NCBI RefSeq assembly: GCF_013343235.1
Contig: NZ_CP040094.1
Location: 4,886,001 to 4,950,000 of the forward strand
Source of the DNA: Nostoc sp. TCL240-02
GTDB taxonomy: Bacteria; Cyanobacteriota; Cyanobacteriia; Cyanobacteriales; Nostocaceae
Reading direction: 5' to 3'
Length of the DNA: 64,000 nucleotides
Shown here: piece after piece, positions 39,340-48,590 of the stretch
How the letters are laid out: each line of letters begins with the position of its first letter
How positions within the stretch are numbered: the first letter of the stretch is position 1
Notes under the pieces: model-generated
What the model was told of the DNA's origin: nothing
Seen by the model: the letters and a program-made list of their open reading frames with translations, nothing else
Databases searched by the model: none
Made by a program: the position numbers and the translations under genes

Positions 39340-39674
39340 TTTTATGGTTTCACTTGAGGTGAAGCAGTTGATCTAGAAGTAACATGCGAACTAAAAAAAA
39401 ACAGTTACTTTCAGTACCATGAGAAATAGTCACCCAACAAATCGATAAAAATCGAGGAGTAAAACATTGAGTAAATTAGATTCAAAATGTTAAAATTATA
39501 CTAATTAATTATTAGATAGTATCAGCCAATATTTATTATGAATAGATATCTGAAAAATCAAAACTTAGTAATATCTCTAATTAAATAAAAGTTTCAACTA
39601 CTGACACCAAGATTTGGCTAAAGTCTAATCTGAATTAATAAATTAGTATAAATATGTAATAATAATTACAATAT
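39340..39674. other. AT-rich spacer between the divergent Rieske oxygenase and MerR genes
   Basis: 335 bases, very AT-rich. It is presumably the shared control region. No classical MerR palindrome could be pointed out with confidence. Confidence 0.45.
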
Positions 39675-40115
39675 TTGGGAAAATCTACCGTGTTAACTCA
39701 GGAGACAAAACTGCTTTTAATTGGTCAGGTAACAGATATAAGCGGAATCCCTATCAGGACAATTCGCTATTACGAGAGTTTAGGTTTAATCAAATCATCA
39801 AGACGAACAGAGGGAGGCTTCCGTCAGTTTTCATTGGATGTGCTGACTCGTCTAGCGTTCATTAAAAGGGCACAAAATCTTGGTCTGAGCTTAGAGGAGA
39901 TTGGAAATATTCTTCAGGTCTATGACCAAGGACAAGCTCCCTGTGGTGAAATCAAAGAAAAGCTCCAGGACAAGCTTTTGCAAATTGATCGCCAAATCGA
40001 TCAGTTGTTAACTTTGCGATCTGAAATAAAGGGATTACTTTCAGGCTGGAAGAATATCGGCGACCAGTATGAAGATACAATTTGTCCCATTATTCAAAAT
40101 ATCCCTCAGTGCTGA
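39675..40115 (+). CDS. MerR-family transcriptional regulator (metal-responsive type)
   Basis: 146 residues from a TTG start. A GTG at 39690 is an alternative, and neither has a strong ribosome site. The winged-helix DNA-binding part (DISGIPIRTIRYYESLGLI.S.R...GFR.F) and the dimer helix are typical. The Cys pattern (APCGEI at the start of the dimer helix, and CPIIQNIPQC at the very end) matches Zn/Cd/Pb-sensing MerR proteins such as ZntR. It could control itself, the response regulator 41 bases downstream, or the P-ATPase 3 kb upstream. Which one is inference. Confidence 0.9.
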   Translation: MGKSTVLTQETKLLLIGQVTDISGIPIRTIRYYESLGLIKSSRRTEGGFRQFSLDVLTRLAFIKRAQNLGLSLEEIGNILQVYDQGQAPCGEIKEKLQDKLLQIDRQIDQLLTLRSEIKGLLSGWKNIGDQYEDTICPIIQNIPQC

Positions 40116-40156
40116 GAAACAGAAAAGAAGACAGAGGAGGCAGCAGGAGCAAACTT

Positions 40157-40837
40157 ATGACAGCACATATCCTTTTGGTGGAAGATGAAGTCAAACTAGC
40201 ACGATTTGTTGAATTAGAGCTAAGTAGCGAAGGATACCAAGTAAGTGTAGCTCATGATGGGATTGCCGGTCTCACCCTAGCGCGAGACTCATCGCCAGAT
40301 TTAGCGATTCTGGATTGGATGTTACCAGGTTTAACAGGTTTAGAAATTTGTCGCCGTTTGCGAGCAACAGGTAGTACAGTACCAGTAATTTTATTGACAG
40401 CAAAAGATGAAGTGAGCGATCGCGTTGCCGGATTAGATGCGGGAGCCGATGATTATGTAGTTAAGCCCTTCAGCATAGAGGAATTACTAGCTAGAATTCG
40501 CGCCCATCTACGCCGTACGCAAGAAACAGCCGAAGATTTGTTGCAATTTGAAGATTTAAGCTTAAATCGTCGCACTCGTGAAGTTTTTCGGGAAAAACGA
40601 AGCATTGAGTTAACAGCAAAAGAGTTTGACTTATTAGAATATCTCCTTTCACATCCCCGTCAAGTGTTTACTAGAGATCAAATTTTAGAGAAAGTTTGGG
40701 GTTACGATTTCATGGGTGATTCTAATATTATTGAAGTATATATTCGTTATTTGCGACTCAAATTAGAAGAGAATAATGAAAAGCGTTTGATTCATACAGT
40801 CCGTGGTGTAGGCTATGCACTACGGGAACAATCGTAA
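40157..40837 (+). CDS. OmpR-family response regulator
   Basis: 226 residues from the ATG at 40157, which has AGGAG seven bases upstream. An in-frame ATG at 40082, inside the MerR gene, would add an unlikely N-terminus. The receiver domain has the acid pair at Glu9-Asp10, phospho-acceptor Asp53 (ILDWMLPG) and Lys in VVKPFS. The C-terminal winged helix (about 128-224) has TAKEFDLLEYLLSHP and HTVRGVGYAL. No kinase gene adjoins, so it is an orphan regulator apparently co-transcribed with the MerR gene. It resembles cyanobacterial metal- and redox-responsive regulators of the RppA kind, but I do not assign a symbol. Confidence 0.92.
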   Translation: MTAHILLVEDEVKLARFVELELSSEGYQVSVAHDGIAGLTLARDSSPDLAILDWMLPGLTGLEICRRLRATGSTVPVILLTAKDEVSDRVAGLDAGADDYVVKPFSIEELLARIRAHLRRTQETAEDLLQFEDLSLNRRTREVFREKRSIELTAKEFDLLEYLLSHPRQVFTRDQILEKVWGYDFMGDSNIIEVYIRYLRLKLEENNEKRLIHTVRGVGYALREQS

Positions 40838-40887
40838 TGACTTGGTGATTTCGACAAAAAGCAAAATTTTAAAGAAAAAAGAGGATC

Positions 40888-41100
40888 ATGAATAAAAAAT
40901 GGGCTGTCAAACGGCTAACAGTAAATCTCACGGCTGAGGAAATGAAGAAACTTGAACACTACTGTGCTTTGACAGGTAGGCCAGCAACAGACGTAATTCG
41001 AGAATTACTCCGATCTCTTGAGGTTGACAATACTGAAAACTCTGAAATGGCAACAGCAGACTCAAAAACAACAGTTGGCAGTGGCTCAAAATTACAGTAA
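40888..41100 (+). CDS. Small ribbon-helix-helix-like (CopG-type) protein
   Basis: 70 residues. The N-terminal half (RLTVNLTAEEMKKLEHYCALTGRPATDVIRELLRSL) fits the beta-strand plus two helices of an RHH DNA-binding protein. The tail is polar and disordered. An AGAGGA ribosome site lies just upstream. There is no toxin partner next to it. It lies 50 bases after the response regulator in the same direction. Confidence 0.65.
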   Translation: MNKKWAVKRLTVNLTAEEMKKLEHYCALTGRPATDVIRELLRSLEVDNTENSEMATADSKTTVGSGSKLQ

Positions 41101-41591
41101 CTATTCACCAGAATATCTCGCCAAATCTCAAAAATCTGCTAGCTATCTTGAATTACCAATAGGGCTCAAGGTAATACTTCTCGGTTAAGGGTACAAGGGT
41201 AAGGGTTTAAATTCATCCCTTACCCTTGTACCCTTAAACTTTTCCTATCCCCTTTTCTCCTTAATCGACAAGTATTAGGGCAATCTGGGTTTATTCTCGT
41301 TGCTGCCAGATGGGTCATTTAGCGTTCAAGTCGCTTCTCTACAAGACGCTCTTGCTTGCTTCTATCTAAGAGTACGCTCCAATTAAAAATTATTAATTAA
41401 AAATTGCAAGACGCTCTTGAAAAAAATACTAACTAGACAGTCAAGGGGCAAATATATAAAATTAATGCCTTTTTTCTTTGCCATGTCTTAACAAGCATAT
41501 ATTTTGGGCATCATAATTCCAAGCTGAATACATGAGCTAGCAGTCAGAAAACTCTTTGGCAGCAAGTTTTTTACAACTATAGTATTGACCT
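41101..41591. other. Spacer with long hairpin and repeat fragments
   Basis: 491 bases. It has a 21-bp perfect hairpin at 41185-41237 and two copies of the word CAAGACGCTCTTG (about 41341 and 41407), itself partly palindromic. No gene was seen. Confidence 0.6.
41185..41237. repeat. Perfect 21-bp inverted repeat
   Basis: Left arm TTAAGGGTACAAGGGTAAGG+G (41185-41205), 11-base loop, right arm 41217-41237. The arms are themselves built from AAGGGTA-type heptamers. It may form a strong RNA hairpin after the RHH gene. No proper T-run follows. Confidence 0.85.
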
Positions 41592-42860
41592 ATGGCAGAT
41601 AATTTTATGCTTTATTTCTTTATTTCTCCACATAGTTCATACACTGGGTTGATTTGGAGATGCCTACAGATTCAATTGGGAGTAATCTGTAGCGTAGGTA
41701 TTTGGACATTCTCAGAAGCTAAGTTACAAGCTGCCCAAGCACATCAGACCTGGAAATCACCTTCAGAATTGATTGAGGGAGTCACCAAAGTCAATCCTGA
41801 GCCAACACCTATCTTGATGGCCGCACCCGAAAACTTCAATCCTGATTTGCAATTACGGCCAGCGCTACCCGAACCCCCGCAAAATTCTAGTCCACCAAAA
41901 ACTTTCACCGAACCACCGCAGAATTCTAGCCCACCAAAAACTTCCACTGAACTAAAAACGCCAGATGCAGTTTTGGAAAGCATTCATACGGACTATCGCT
42001 ATGACACAGATAACTTTGGCCAAACCAATTTCTTTTTTGAACCAACGGTTCAGTTTCGATTGAGTAATGGCAATAAAATATTTGTGAAAACAGGTTTTAA
42101 CTTATTTGAACAACGCGGTGTTGAATCAATTACGAATTTTCCCTTGCAAATTGGATGGCAAGGAAAAATTGGGCACGTGACTCTGCAAACAGCAGCTGGA
42201 GTCGATGTCTTCAATCGTTTACCTACAGCGATCAATCTCAATGCTAAAGTGGAGGCTCCCATTTCGACACCGCAAGTTTCGTCATCAGGTCGATTGCTAT
42301 CGGTAGTAGTACTATCAGGTAATTTAGAACAAGGCCCTTATAAATCAAATGCCCGAACTTTAGAAAATCAAATTACTGCTTGGCGATTTGGGCCTGATTT
42401 ATACTGGCAAATTGACGGTGATACCAGCTTATTTTCATCATTGCGTTTAGGTAGTTACAACGATGGGAATTCCGAGGTGCAGTCATTTAGTCGGCTAGAA
42501 CGCAAGTTCGGACAATTTTCTCTGGCAGCTAACTTATTCACTTGGAATTTTGATCGCGATTTAGAACGCACAAGTGGCTATTTTTCCCCACCAGATTTTC
42601 TGGTTTACAACGCTGAGGTGGCTTGGGAAGGAGATATTGCTAATTTCTTACGCTGTCGCCTCGCTGCCAACTTAGGACAGCAGCGACTTAAAGGAGAATT
42701 TGATAACGCCAATACCTATCAAACACGCTGTACGGTAAAGGTTTCACCAAATATAGAGGCAGATATTGGCTATAGCTTTAGTAATGTCCGAAACCAAGAA
42801 ACCGGGGGAAGTGCCTATGGTGGTAATTCTTTGACAGGACAGTTGCGGGTCAAATTTTAG
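41592..42860 (+). CDS. Probable outer-membrane or secreted beta-rich protein
   Basis: 422 residues. A hydrophobic segment (IQLGVICSVGIWTFSEA, about 26-42) is a likely signal. A Pro/Ser-rich stretch with a repeated PPQNSSPPKT (about 93-120) follows. Then a domain of alternating strands (FFFEPTVQFRLSNGNKIFVKTGFN..., LFSSLRLGSYNDG) ends in VKF, an aromatic C-terminus typical of outer-membrane barrels. I recognise no named family. It lies 22 bases before a giant hybrid kinase in the same direction, so it may be the sensed or controlled envelope component. Confidence 0.65.
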   Translation: MADNFMLYFFISPHSSYTGLIWRCLQIQLGVICSVGIWTFSEAKLQAAQAHQTWKSPSELIEGVTKVNPEPTPILMAAPENFNPDLQLRPALPEPPQNSSPPKTFTEPPQNSSPPKTSTELKTPDAVLESIHTDYRYDTDNFGQTNFFFEPTVQFRLSNGNKIFVKTGFNLFEQRGVESITNFPLQIGWQGKIGHVTLQTAAGVDVFNRLPTAINLNAKVEAPISTPQVSSSGRLLSVVVLSGNLEQGPYKSNARTLENQITAWRFGPDLYWQIDGDTSLFSSLRLGSYNDGNSEVQSFSRLERKFGQFSLAANLFTWNFDRDLERTSGYFSPPDFLVYNAEVAWEGDIANFLRCRLAANLGQQRLKGEFDNANTYQTRCTVKVSPNIEADIGYSFSNVRNQETGGSAYGGNSLTGQLRVKF

Positions 42861-42882
42861 TAGTCACTGATAAGGCTGAAGA

Positions 42883-45800
42883 ATGAAAGCACCATTACCT
42901 GATAACGAAATACAGCGAATCGAATCTCTTTTAGAGTATAAGATCCTTGATACTCGTTCGGAAGCTGCCTTTGACGATCTCACCCGTTTAGCCTCATATA
43001 TTTGTGGCACTCCTATTGCCTTAATCAGTTTAATTGATAGCGATCGCCAGTGGTTCAAGTCAAAAGTTGGAATGGAAGCCCTAGAAACACCGCGAGATTT
43101 GGCATTCTGCGCCCATGCCATTGTTCAACCTGAAGTTTTTGTTGTGCCTGATGCAACACTTGACGAAAGATTTGCGACAAACCCGTTTGTCACCTCTGAC
43201 CCAAATGTTCGGTTTTATGCTGGTGTACCGCTAACTAACCCTGAAGGATATGCACTCGGAACACTGTGTGTAATTGACCGTGTACCAAGAAACCTCTCCC
43301 CAGAACAAGTTGAAGCATTGCAAATTATCGGTCGCCAGGTAATCAAGCAATTAGAAATGCGGCGTAACCTAGCAAGTTTGGTATTGGCGAGTCATACACG
43401 CAAACAGGCACATAAGGGACGCAAACAATTTTTTCAAAGAGTCGCTGGAGGGTTTGGGTTAGCATCGGTAATTTTAGTTTTAATTGGCGTGATTTCTTAT
43501 CAAAACACACGCATATTGATTGATGCTAGTAATCAGGTACAAAAAACCCAAGGAAAAATCAATAAACTGGAAGAATTACTGTCCGAGATGAAGGATGCTG
43601 AAACTGGACAACGCGGTTATATCCTGACTGGACAAGAAAGTTATCTGGAACCTTATCTAGCAGTAGTCGCAAACATCGATCAAAAAATTGTAGAACTGAA
43701 GGATTTAATCGCAGATCAACCTAGCCAACAAAAGCAGTTTGCCGCCCTTGAATCTCTGATAGCTGCAAAATTTGCCATACTCAAACAGACTATATACCTG
43801 CGTCAAAATCAAGGATTTGAAGCGGCGTTGCAGGTAATCCAGACAAATCAAGGGAAATATATCATGGATGATATCCGCAAGGTCATCCATGATATAGAAA
43901 ATGAAGATAAAAGGTTGCTTCAACAGGAGTCACAAGCTGCAAAAGCCAGTGCAAACAACACGGTTTTGACACTTGCGATCGCTATTTGCCTAAGTTTTAT
44001 CACTCTGGCCATAGTCTACTACTTCATTTATCGTGAGGTAAAAGAACGTAAATTAACAGAGGAAACCCTAAACCGAGAACGCAACTTTATTTCAGCAGTC
44101 CTTGATACAGCTAGCGCTTTGGTAATAGTTCTGGACACACAAGGGCAAATCGTTCGCTTCAATCAAGCTTGTGAACAAACAACTGGTTACTCGTTTGATG
44201 AGGTGAGAGGAAGGTATTTCTGGAACTTGTTTCTAAGTCCTGAAGATGTAGAAGTTGTTAAAGCAGTTTTTGAGCAGTTACGAAATGGTAAAGTGCCCAA
44301 AGAATATGAGAACCATTGGGTAGCAAAGGATGGTAGTCGGCGGTTGATTTCATGGGCTAACGCTACTTTGCAAGACGATGAGGGTTGCGTTGAATATATT
44401 GTGGCCACAGGTATTGACATTAGCGATGCCTACGACGAGCTTCGTTTACGCAAACGAGCAGAACAGCACCTCAAAGCCCAGTATTCTACAACGCGCGTCT
44501 TAGCAGAGTCAACTACAATCAGTGAAGCTATGCCCCAAATCCTGCAAGGAATCTGCGAGAGTTTGGAATGGGATTTAAGTGAAATTTGGATGGTAAATCA
44601 ACAACTGAATCTACTGTTTTTACTTAATTCATGGTATAAAATATCTTCAAAAATGCAAGAATTTGACATCCTTAGTCAGCAGACCACCTTTGCACCAGGA
44701 ATTGGCCTACCTGGTCGTGTCTGGGAGAGTGCTGAACCTGTTTGGATGACTGATGTAGTTAAAGACAAAGATTTCATCCGCTCTCAAATGGCTGCCCAAG
44801 CAGAACTGCACGGAGCTTTTGGTTTTCCGATCCATAGTGGTAAAAACATTCTTGGTGTCATTACCTGCTTTAGCCATGAAATCCAGCAACCTGACCCAGA
44901 TTTGGCAAAAGTTATGAATTCTATTGGTGAGCAAGTAGGGCAGTTTATTGAGCGCAAGCAGGCAGAAGAAGAACTCCAACGCCAAAATTTGCGATCGCAA
45001 CTATTTACTGAAATCACCCTCAAGATTCGTCAGTCTTTGCAAATCAAAGAAATTCTCCAAGTCAGTGTTACGGAGGTACAAAAAATTCTCCATAGCGATC
45101 GAGTTTTGATTTATCAACCTTTGACAGATGGATCTGGAAGTACTGTGGTTGAGGCAGTAGTTTCTGGCTGGTTGACAATTAAAGAGAACAAACTCACTGA
45201 TTCTTATTTTCAAGCGGAATATACACAACAGTACTATCTACAGCAATATCGTCAAAAACGGAATCTAGAGCTTGCTGACTTAGATATAGTGGAAATTCAA
45301 AAAAGACATATAGAATTACTGCAACAATTTGGGGTCAAATCCAATTTAGTCATACCTATTCTTGTCAAAGAAGAACTCTGCGGTTTGCTGATTGTCCATC
45401 AGTGTGGCAGTTCCCGCCAGTGGTCTAGTTTTGAAACTCATCTTTTACGACAAATAGCCGATCAAGTAGGTATTGCCTTAGCTCAAGGCCAAATGTTATA
45501 TGCAGAAACTCAACAGCGAAGAGAACTTGAGGTTGCTCGTCATCAAGCTGAATTAGCTTCTAAAACCAAAAGTGCCTTTTTAGCAAACATGAGTCATGAA
45601 ATTCGGACTCCAATGAATGCTGTGTTGGGGATGACAGGCTTAATGTTAGAAACTCCCCTAAACTCAGAGCAACAGGATTTTATCGAAACTATTCGCATTA
45701 GTGGAGATGCTCTTTTAAGCCTCATCAACGAAATTTTGGATTTGTCCAAACTTGAGGCTGGGGAAATGGCACTAGAAACTCTAGATTTTGACTTATCTTC

Positions 45801-47577
45801 CTGTCTAGAAGAAGTGTTGGAATTATTAGCTCCCTCAGCCCATAATAAAGGATTAGAAATTGCAGCGTTAATCTATCCCAACGTTCCCACCCAACTCCAA
45901 GGTGATGCTGGCCGCCTCCGGCAAATTCTGATGAACCTGATCAGTAATGCGATCAAGTTCACCAGCAATGGAGAGGTAGTAGTCCGAGCAGAATTGCGTT
46001 CGCTTTCCTCTACTACAGCCACCATTTATTTTGCCATCACAGATACCGGTCTTGGCATTACCTCTGAAGACCAATGCAAACTCTTTACCCCATTCACCCA
46101 AGTAGATGCTTCCACCACCCGCAAGTATGGCGGCACAGGTTTGGGATTAGCCATCTGCAAGCAACTGGTAAGCTTGATGGGAGGAGAAATTGGCGTAGAA
46201 AGTCGATTGGGTAAAGGATCTAAATTTTGGTTTGAAGTAACTCTTGCCCAGCAACTTCACCCTATTTCCTCAGAAAGCGAACGCGAACTTCTGACTAATC
46301 GGCGCTTGTTAGTGGTGGATGACAATGCTACTAATCGCAAAATTATCCACCATCAAGCTACGCGTTGGGGAATGTTAGTAGATCAGGCTGCTTCGGCTAC
46401 TATTGCCCTCAAAGCTATTGAGGAGGCTGCCAAGCAAAAAAATCTCTATGACATTGCTGTGATTGATATGCAGATGCCAGAAATAGATGGCATGACCTTG
46501 GGAGAGCAAATTAAAGCAAATTCAGCGATCGCTAGGCTACCTTTGATTATGCTTACCTCTACTAATCAACGCGATGAAATCCAACGAGCGCTAAAAATAG
46601 GATTTGCGGCTTATTTGGTCAAACCTGTTAAGCCGTCACGACTCTTCGATACCATCATGACTATCTTAGGAACGCAGATAAAGGAGGAGATAGAAGTCAG
46701 AAGTCAAGAGTTAAAACTAAAAAATTACAAAAACAACATCAACGATCATTCTCCTAGCTCACGCTTCCCGACTCGTGACTCCCATAAATTAAGAATTCTT
46801 TTAGCTGAAGATAATCTAGTGAATCAGAAAGTAGCTTTGAAGCAACTTCAAAACCTGGGTTATGGTGCTGATGTCGCTGGTAATGGGAAAGAAGTTTTGC
46901 AACTCTTAGAAAAAATTCCCTACGATTTAATTTTGATGGATTGCCAAATGCCAGTTCTCGACGGTTTAGAAACTACAAAAGAAATTCATCGTTGGCAAGA
47001 AAGTAGCTTTGTCAATAGTCGTCGCCCTGTAGTAATTGCGATGACAGCTAATGCGATGAAAGAAGATCAACAAATGTGTATAGATGCAGGAATGGACGAC
47101 TATCTGAGCAAACCAGTAATCAAAGAAAAATTGGCGGCGGTTCTACAGCGTTGGGGAAGTGTGATATTCAAGGCAAAAGAAATATATGTTTTAGAGCAGA
47201 AAGTTTCTAAAACAGATGTAGGGTCAGTTGACCTCCCAATTGATTGGGAACGCTTGCATCAACTCTCGGAAAACAACCCAGAATTTGAATTAGAACTACT
47301 GCAAATATTTGTTGAAGATATGCAACCTCGTTTGGAGATCATTAAAATAGCGATCGCAACCCATGACTTTGAGCAACTAGCACTCCAAACCCATCAAATT
47401 AAAGGTGCTAGTGCCAATGTTGGAGCTACAACAATGCATCTAGCAGCACAAAAGCTAGAAAAATTAGCAATAAATCAAGAGCGCCGAGGTACTACTCACT
47501 TAATCTCAGAGTTAGAAGAGTTTGTTAAACACATCCAAGATTTTTTGAACTGTAAAAATAGTAACACCAAAAGCTAA
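42883..47577 (+). CDS. Hybrid histidine kinase GAF-CHASE3-PAS-GAF-GAF-HK-REC-REC-HPt
   Basis: 1564 residues. A GAF domain comes first (~1-160). A transmembrane segment (~188-208), a CHASE3-like extracellular sensor with [11 protein letters not shown], a second membrane segment (~362-384), PAS (~405-520), two more GAF domains (~530-690, ~705-875), and HisKA with His905 ([10 protein letters not shown]) follow. Next are the ATPase domain, receiver 1 (Asp1195), receiver 2 (Asp1353) and an HPt domain with His1504 ([10 protein letters not shown]). A full phosphorelay is thus in one chain. The last ~260 residues are nearly the same as in the kinase at 51367-53751. No dedicated output regulator adjoins. 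Confidence 0.93.
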   Translation: MKAPLPDNEIQRIESLLEYKILDTRSEAAFDDLTRLASYICGTPIALISLIDSDRQWFKSKVGMEALETPRDLAFCAHAIVQPEVFVVPDATLDERFATNPFVTSDPNVRFYAGVPLTNPEGYALGTLCVIDRVPRNLSPEQVEALQIIGRQVIKQLEMRRNLASLVLASHTRKQAHKGRKQFFQRVAGGFGLASVILVLIGVISYQNTRILIDASNQVQKTQGKINKLEELLSEMKDAETGQRGYILTGQESYLEPYLAVVANIDQKIVELKDLIADQPSQQKQFAALESLIAAKFAILKQTIYLRQNQGFEAALQVIQTNQGKYIMDDIRKVIHDIENEDKRLLQQESQAAKASANNTVLTLAIAICLSFITLAIVYYFIYREVKERKLTEETLNRERNFISAVLDTASALVIVLDTQGQIVRFNQACEQTTGYSFDEVRGRYFWNLFLSPEDVEVVKAVFEQLRNGKVPKEYENHWVAKDGSRRLISWANATLQDDEGCVEYIVATGIDISDAYDELRLRKRAEQHLKAQYSTTRVLAESTTISEAMPQILQGICESLEWDLSEIWMVNQQLNLLFLLNSWYKISSKMQEFDILSQQTTFAPGIGLPGRVWESAEPVWMTDVVKDKDFIRSQMAAQAELHGAFGFPIHSGKNILGVITCFSHEIQQPDPDLAKVMNSIGEQVGQFIERKQAEEELQRQNLRSQLFTEITLKIRQSLQIKEILQVSVTEVQKILHSDRVLIYQPLTDGSGSTVVEAVVSGWLTIKENKLTDSYFQAEYTQQYYLQQYRQKRNLELADLDIVEIQKRHIELLQQFGVKSNLVIPILVKEELCGLLIVHQCGSSRQWSSFETHLLRQIADQVGIALAQGQMLYAETQQRRELEVARHQAELASKTKSAFLANMSHEIRTPMNAVLGMTGLMLETPLNSEQQDFIETIRISGDALLSLINEILDLSKLEAGEMALETLDFDLSSCLEEVLELLAPSAHNKGLEIAALIYPNVPTQLQGDAGRLRQILMNLISNAIKFTSNGEVVVRAELRSLSSTTATIYFAITDTGLGITSEDQCKLFTPFTQVDASTTRKYGGTGLGLAICKQLVSLMGGEIGVESRLGKGSKFWFEVTLAQQLHPISSESERELLTNRRLLVVDDNATNRKIIHHQATRWGMLVDQAASATIALKAIEEAAKQKNLYDIAVIDMQMPEIDGMTLGEQIKANSAIARLPLIMLTSTNQRDEIQRALKIGFAAYLVKPVKPSRLFDTIMTILGTQIKEEIEVRSQELKLKNYKNNINDHSPSSRFPTRDSHKLRILLAEDNLVNQKVALKQLQNLGYGADVAGNGKEVLQLLEKIPYDLILMDCQMPVLDGLETTKEIHRWQESSFVNSRRPVVIAMTANAMKEDQQMCIDAGMDDYLSKPVIKEKLAAVLQRWGSVIFKAKEIYVLEQKVSKTDVGSVDLPIDWERLHQLSENNPEFELELLQIFVEDMQPRLEIIKIAIATHDFEQLALQTHQIKGASANVGATTMHLAAQKLEKLAINQERRGTTHLISELEEFVKHIQDFLNCKNSNTKS

Positions 47578-47837
47578 AAAAATCATAATATTTATTAATA
47601 AATTAACAGCGACGATTTTTTCTGAGTAATCATGAAAAATATTTATTTTTCATTTTTCATTACCAATTTACTATTTTCAAGATAGAACTTGCGAACAATT
47701 GGGAATAATAAATTTGATCTACTAAAAGTAGGTTCGGTGAGTTAGCTACAATCATAAGCTAAAAATTTTTAGCCTAAATTTCAGTTAAATTCATCACCCC
47801 TATCCCCAATAGATTACCAAAAAGCGAGGTTTTTCTG

Positions 47838-48494
47838 ATGAGTCAGATGAGTAGAGACGATGTACGAGAACGGCTTGGTAATATCGATCAAATCCGCGAT
47901 ATTATTTTGGGAACACAGCTAAGAGAGTACGAAAATCGATTTAGCAAGCTGGAGTCAGATATATCTCTGTTGCAACAACAGATGCGATCGCATATCGATC
48001 AACTCAAGTCAAACTTTTCGGCTGAACTAAAAGCAGGATTTGAAGCACTGGATAAAAAGCTGAAGTCACTCAACCTGACAACTCAAGAAGAAACTCTTGA
48101 CTTACGCCAACAGGTTGATAGACTTAACAAAAAATTCTCTAGCAGCGTTCAGTCTCTTGATGAAACCCTAGATAGCCAAACTACCTCGATTCGAGATGAA
48201 ATCTTTCAAACTAAAGTCAAATTACAAGATGATGTCACGGTATTACGGGATCTGATTTTAGAAGAAATAGATCGACGCTTTTCGCAGTTGACAGACACTA
48301 AAGTTTCTAAAGACGATATGGCTGAAACTTTGTTTGCTTTAGGAATGCGCCTGAAAGAAACTGAATTTATTCCTAAATTACGAGAAGCCGCTGATGAAAT
48401 TAACGAAGACTATACTGCTGTACCACTTCTAGAAACTACAAAGTTCTCAAAAGTGTTAACTCACGCTAACAGTACCGCAGAATTACATTCCTAA
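47838..48494 (+). CDS. Coiled-coil protein of unknown function
   Basis: 218 residues, almost all predicted coiled coil with heptads (FSKLESDISLLQQQMRSHIDQLKS..., LDLRQQVDRLNKKFSSSVQSLDETL). The start MSRDDVRERLGNIDQIRDIILG and the end EFIPKLREAADEI are less regular. There is no signal or membrane segment. It precedes the roadblock/BON/OmpA gene by 96 bases in the same direction and probably belongs to its operon, perhaps as a scaffold. The function is not recognised. Confidence 0.75.
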   Translation: MSQMSRDDVRERLGNIDQIRDIILGTQLREYENRFSKLESDISLLQQQMRSHIDQLKSNFSAELKAGFEALDKKLKSLNLTTQEETLDLRQQVDRLNKKFSSSVQSLDETLDSQTTSIRDEIFQTKVKLQDDVTVLRDLILEEIDRRFSQLTDTKVSKDDMAETLFALGMRLKETEFIPKLREAADEINEDYTAVPLLETTKFSKVLTHANSTAELHS

Positions 48495-48590
48495 TCAAGT
48501 CAGAAGGCAAGGATAGATGAGGGAGATAATAACATAATAACTCCTAACTCAGTATGGGCTAAACGCCCCGCTAACAGCACTCTTAAAAGG

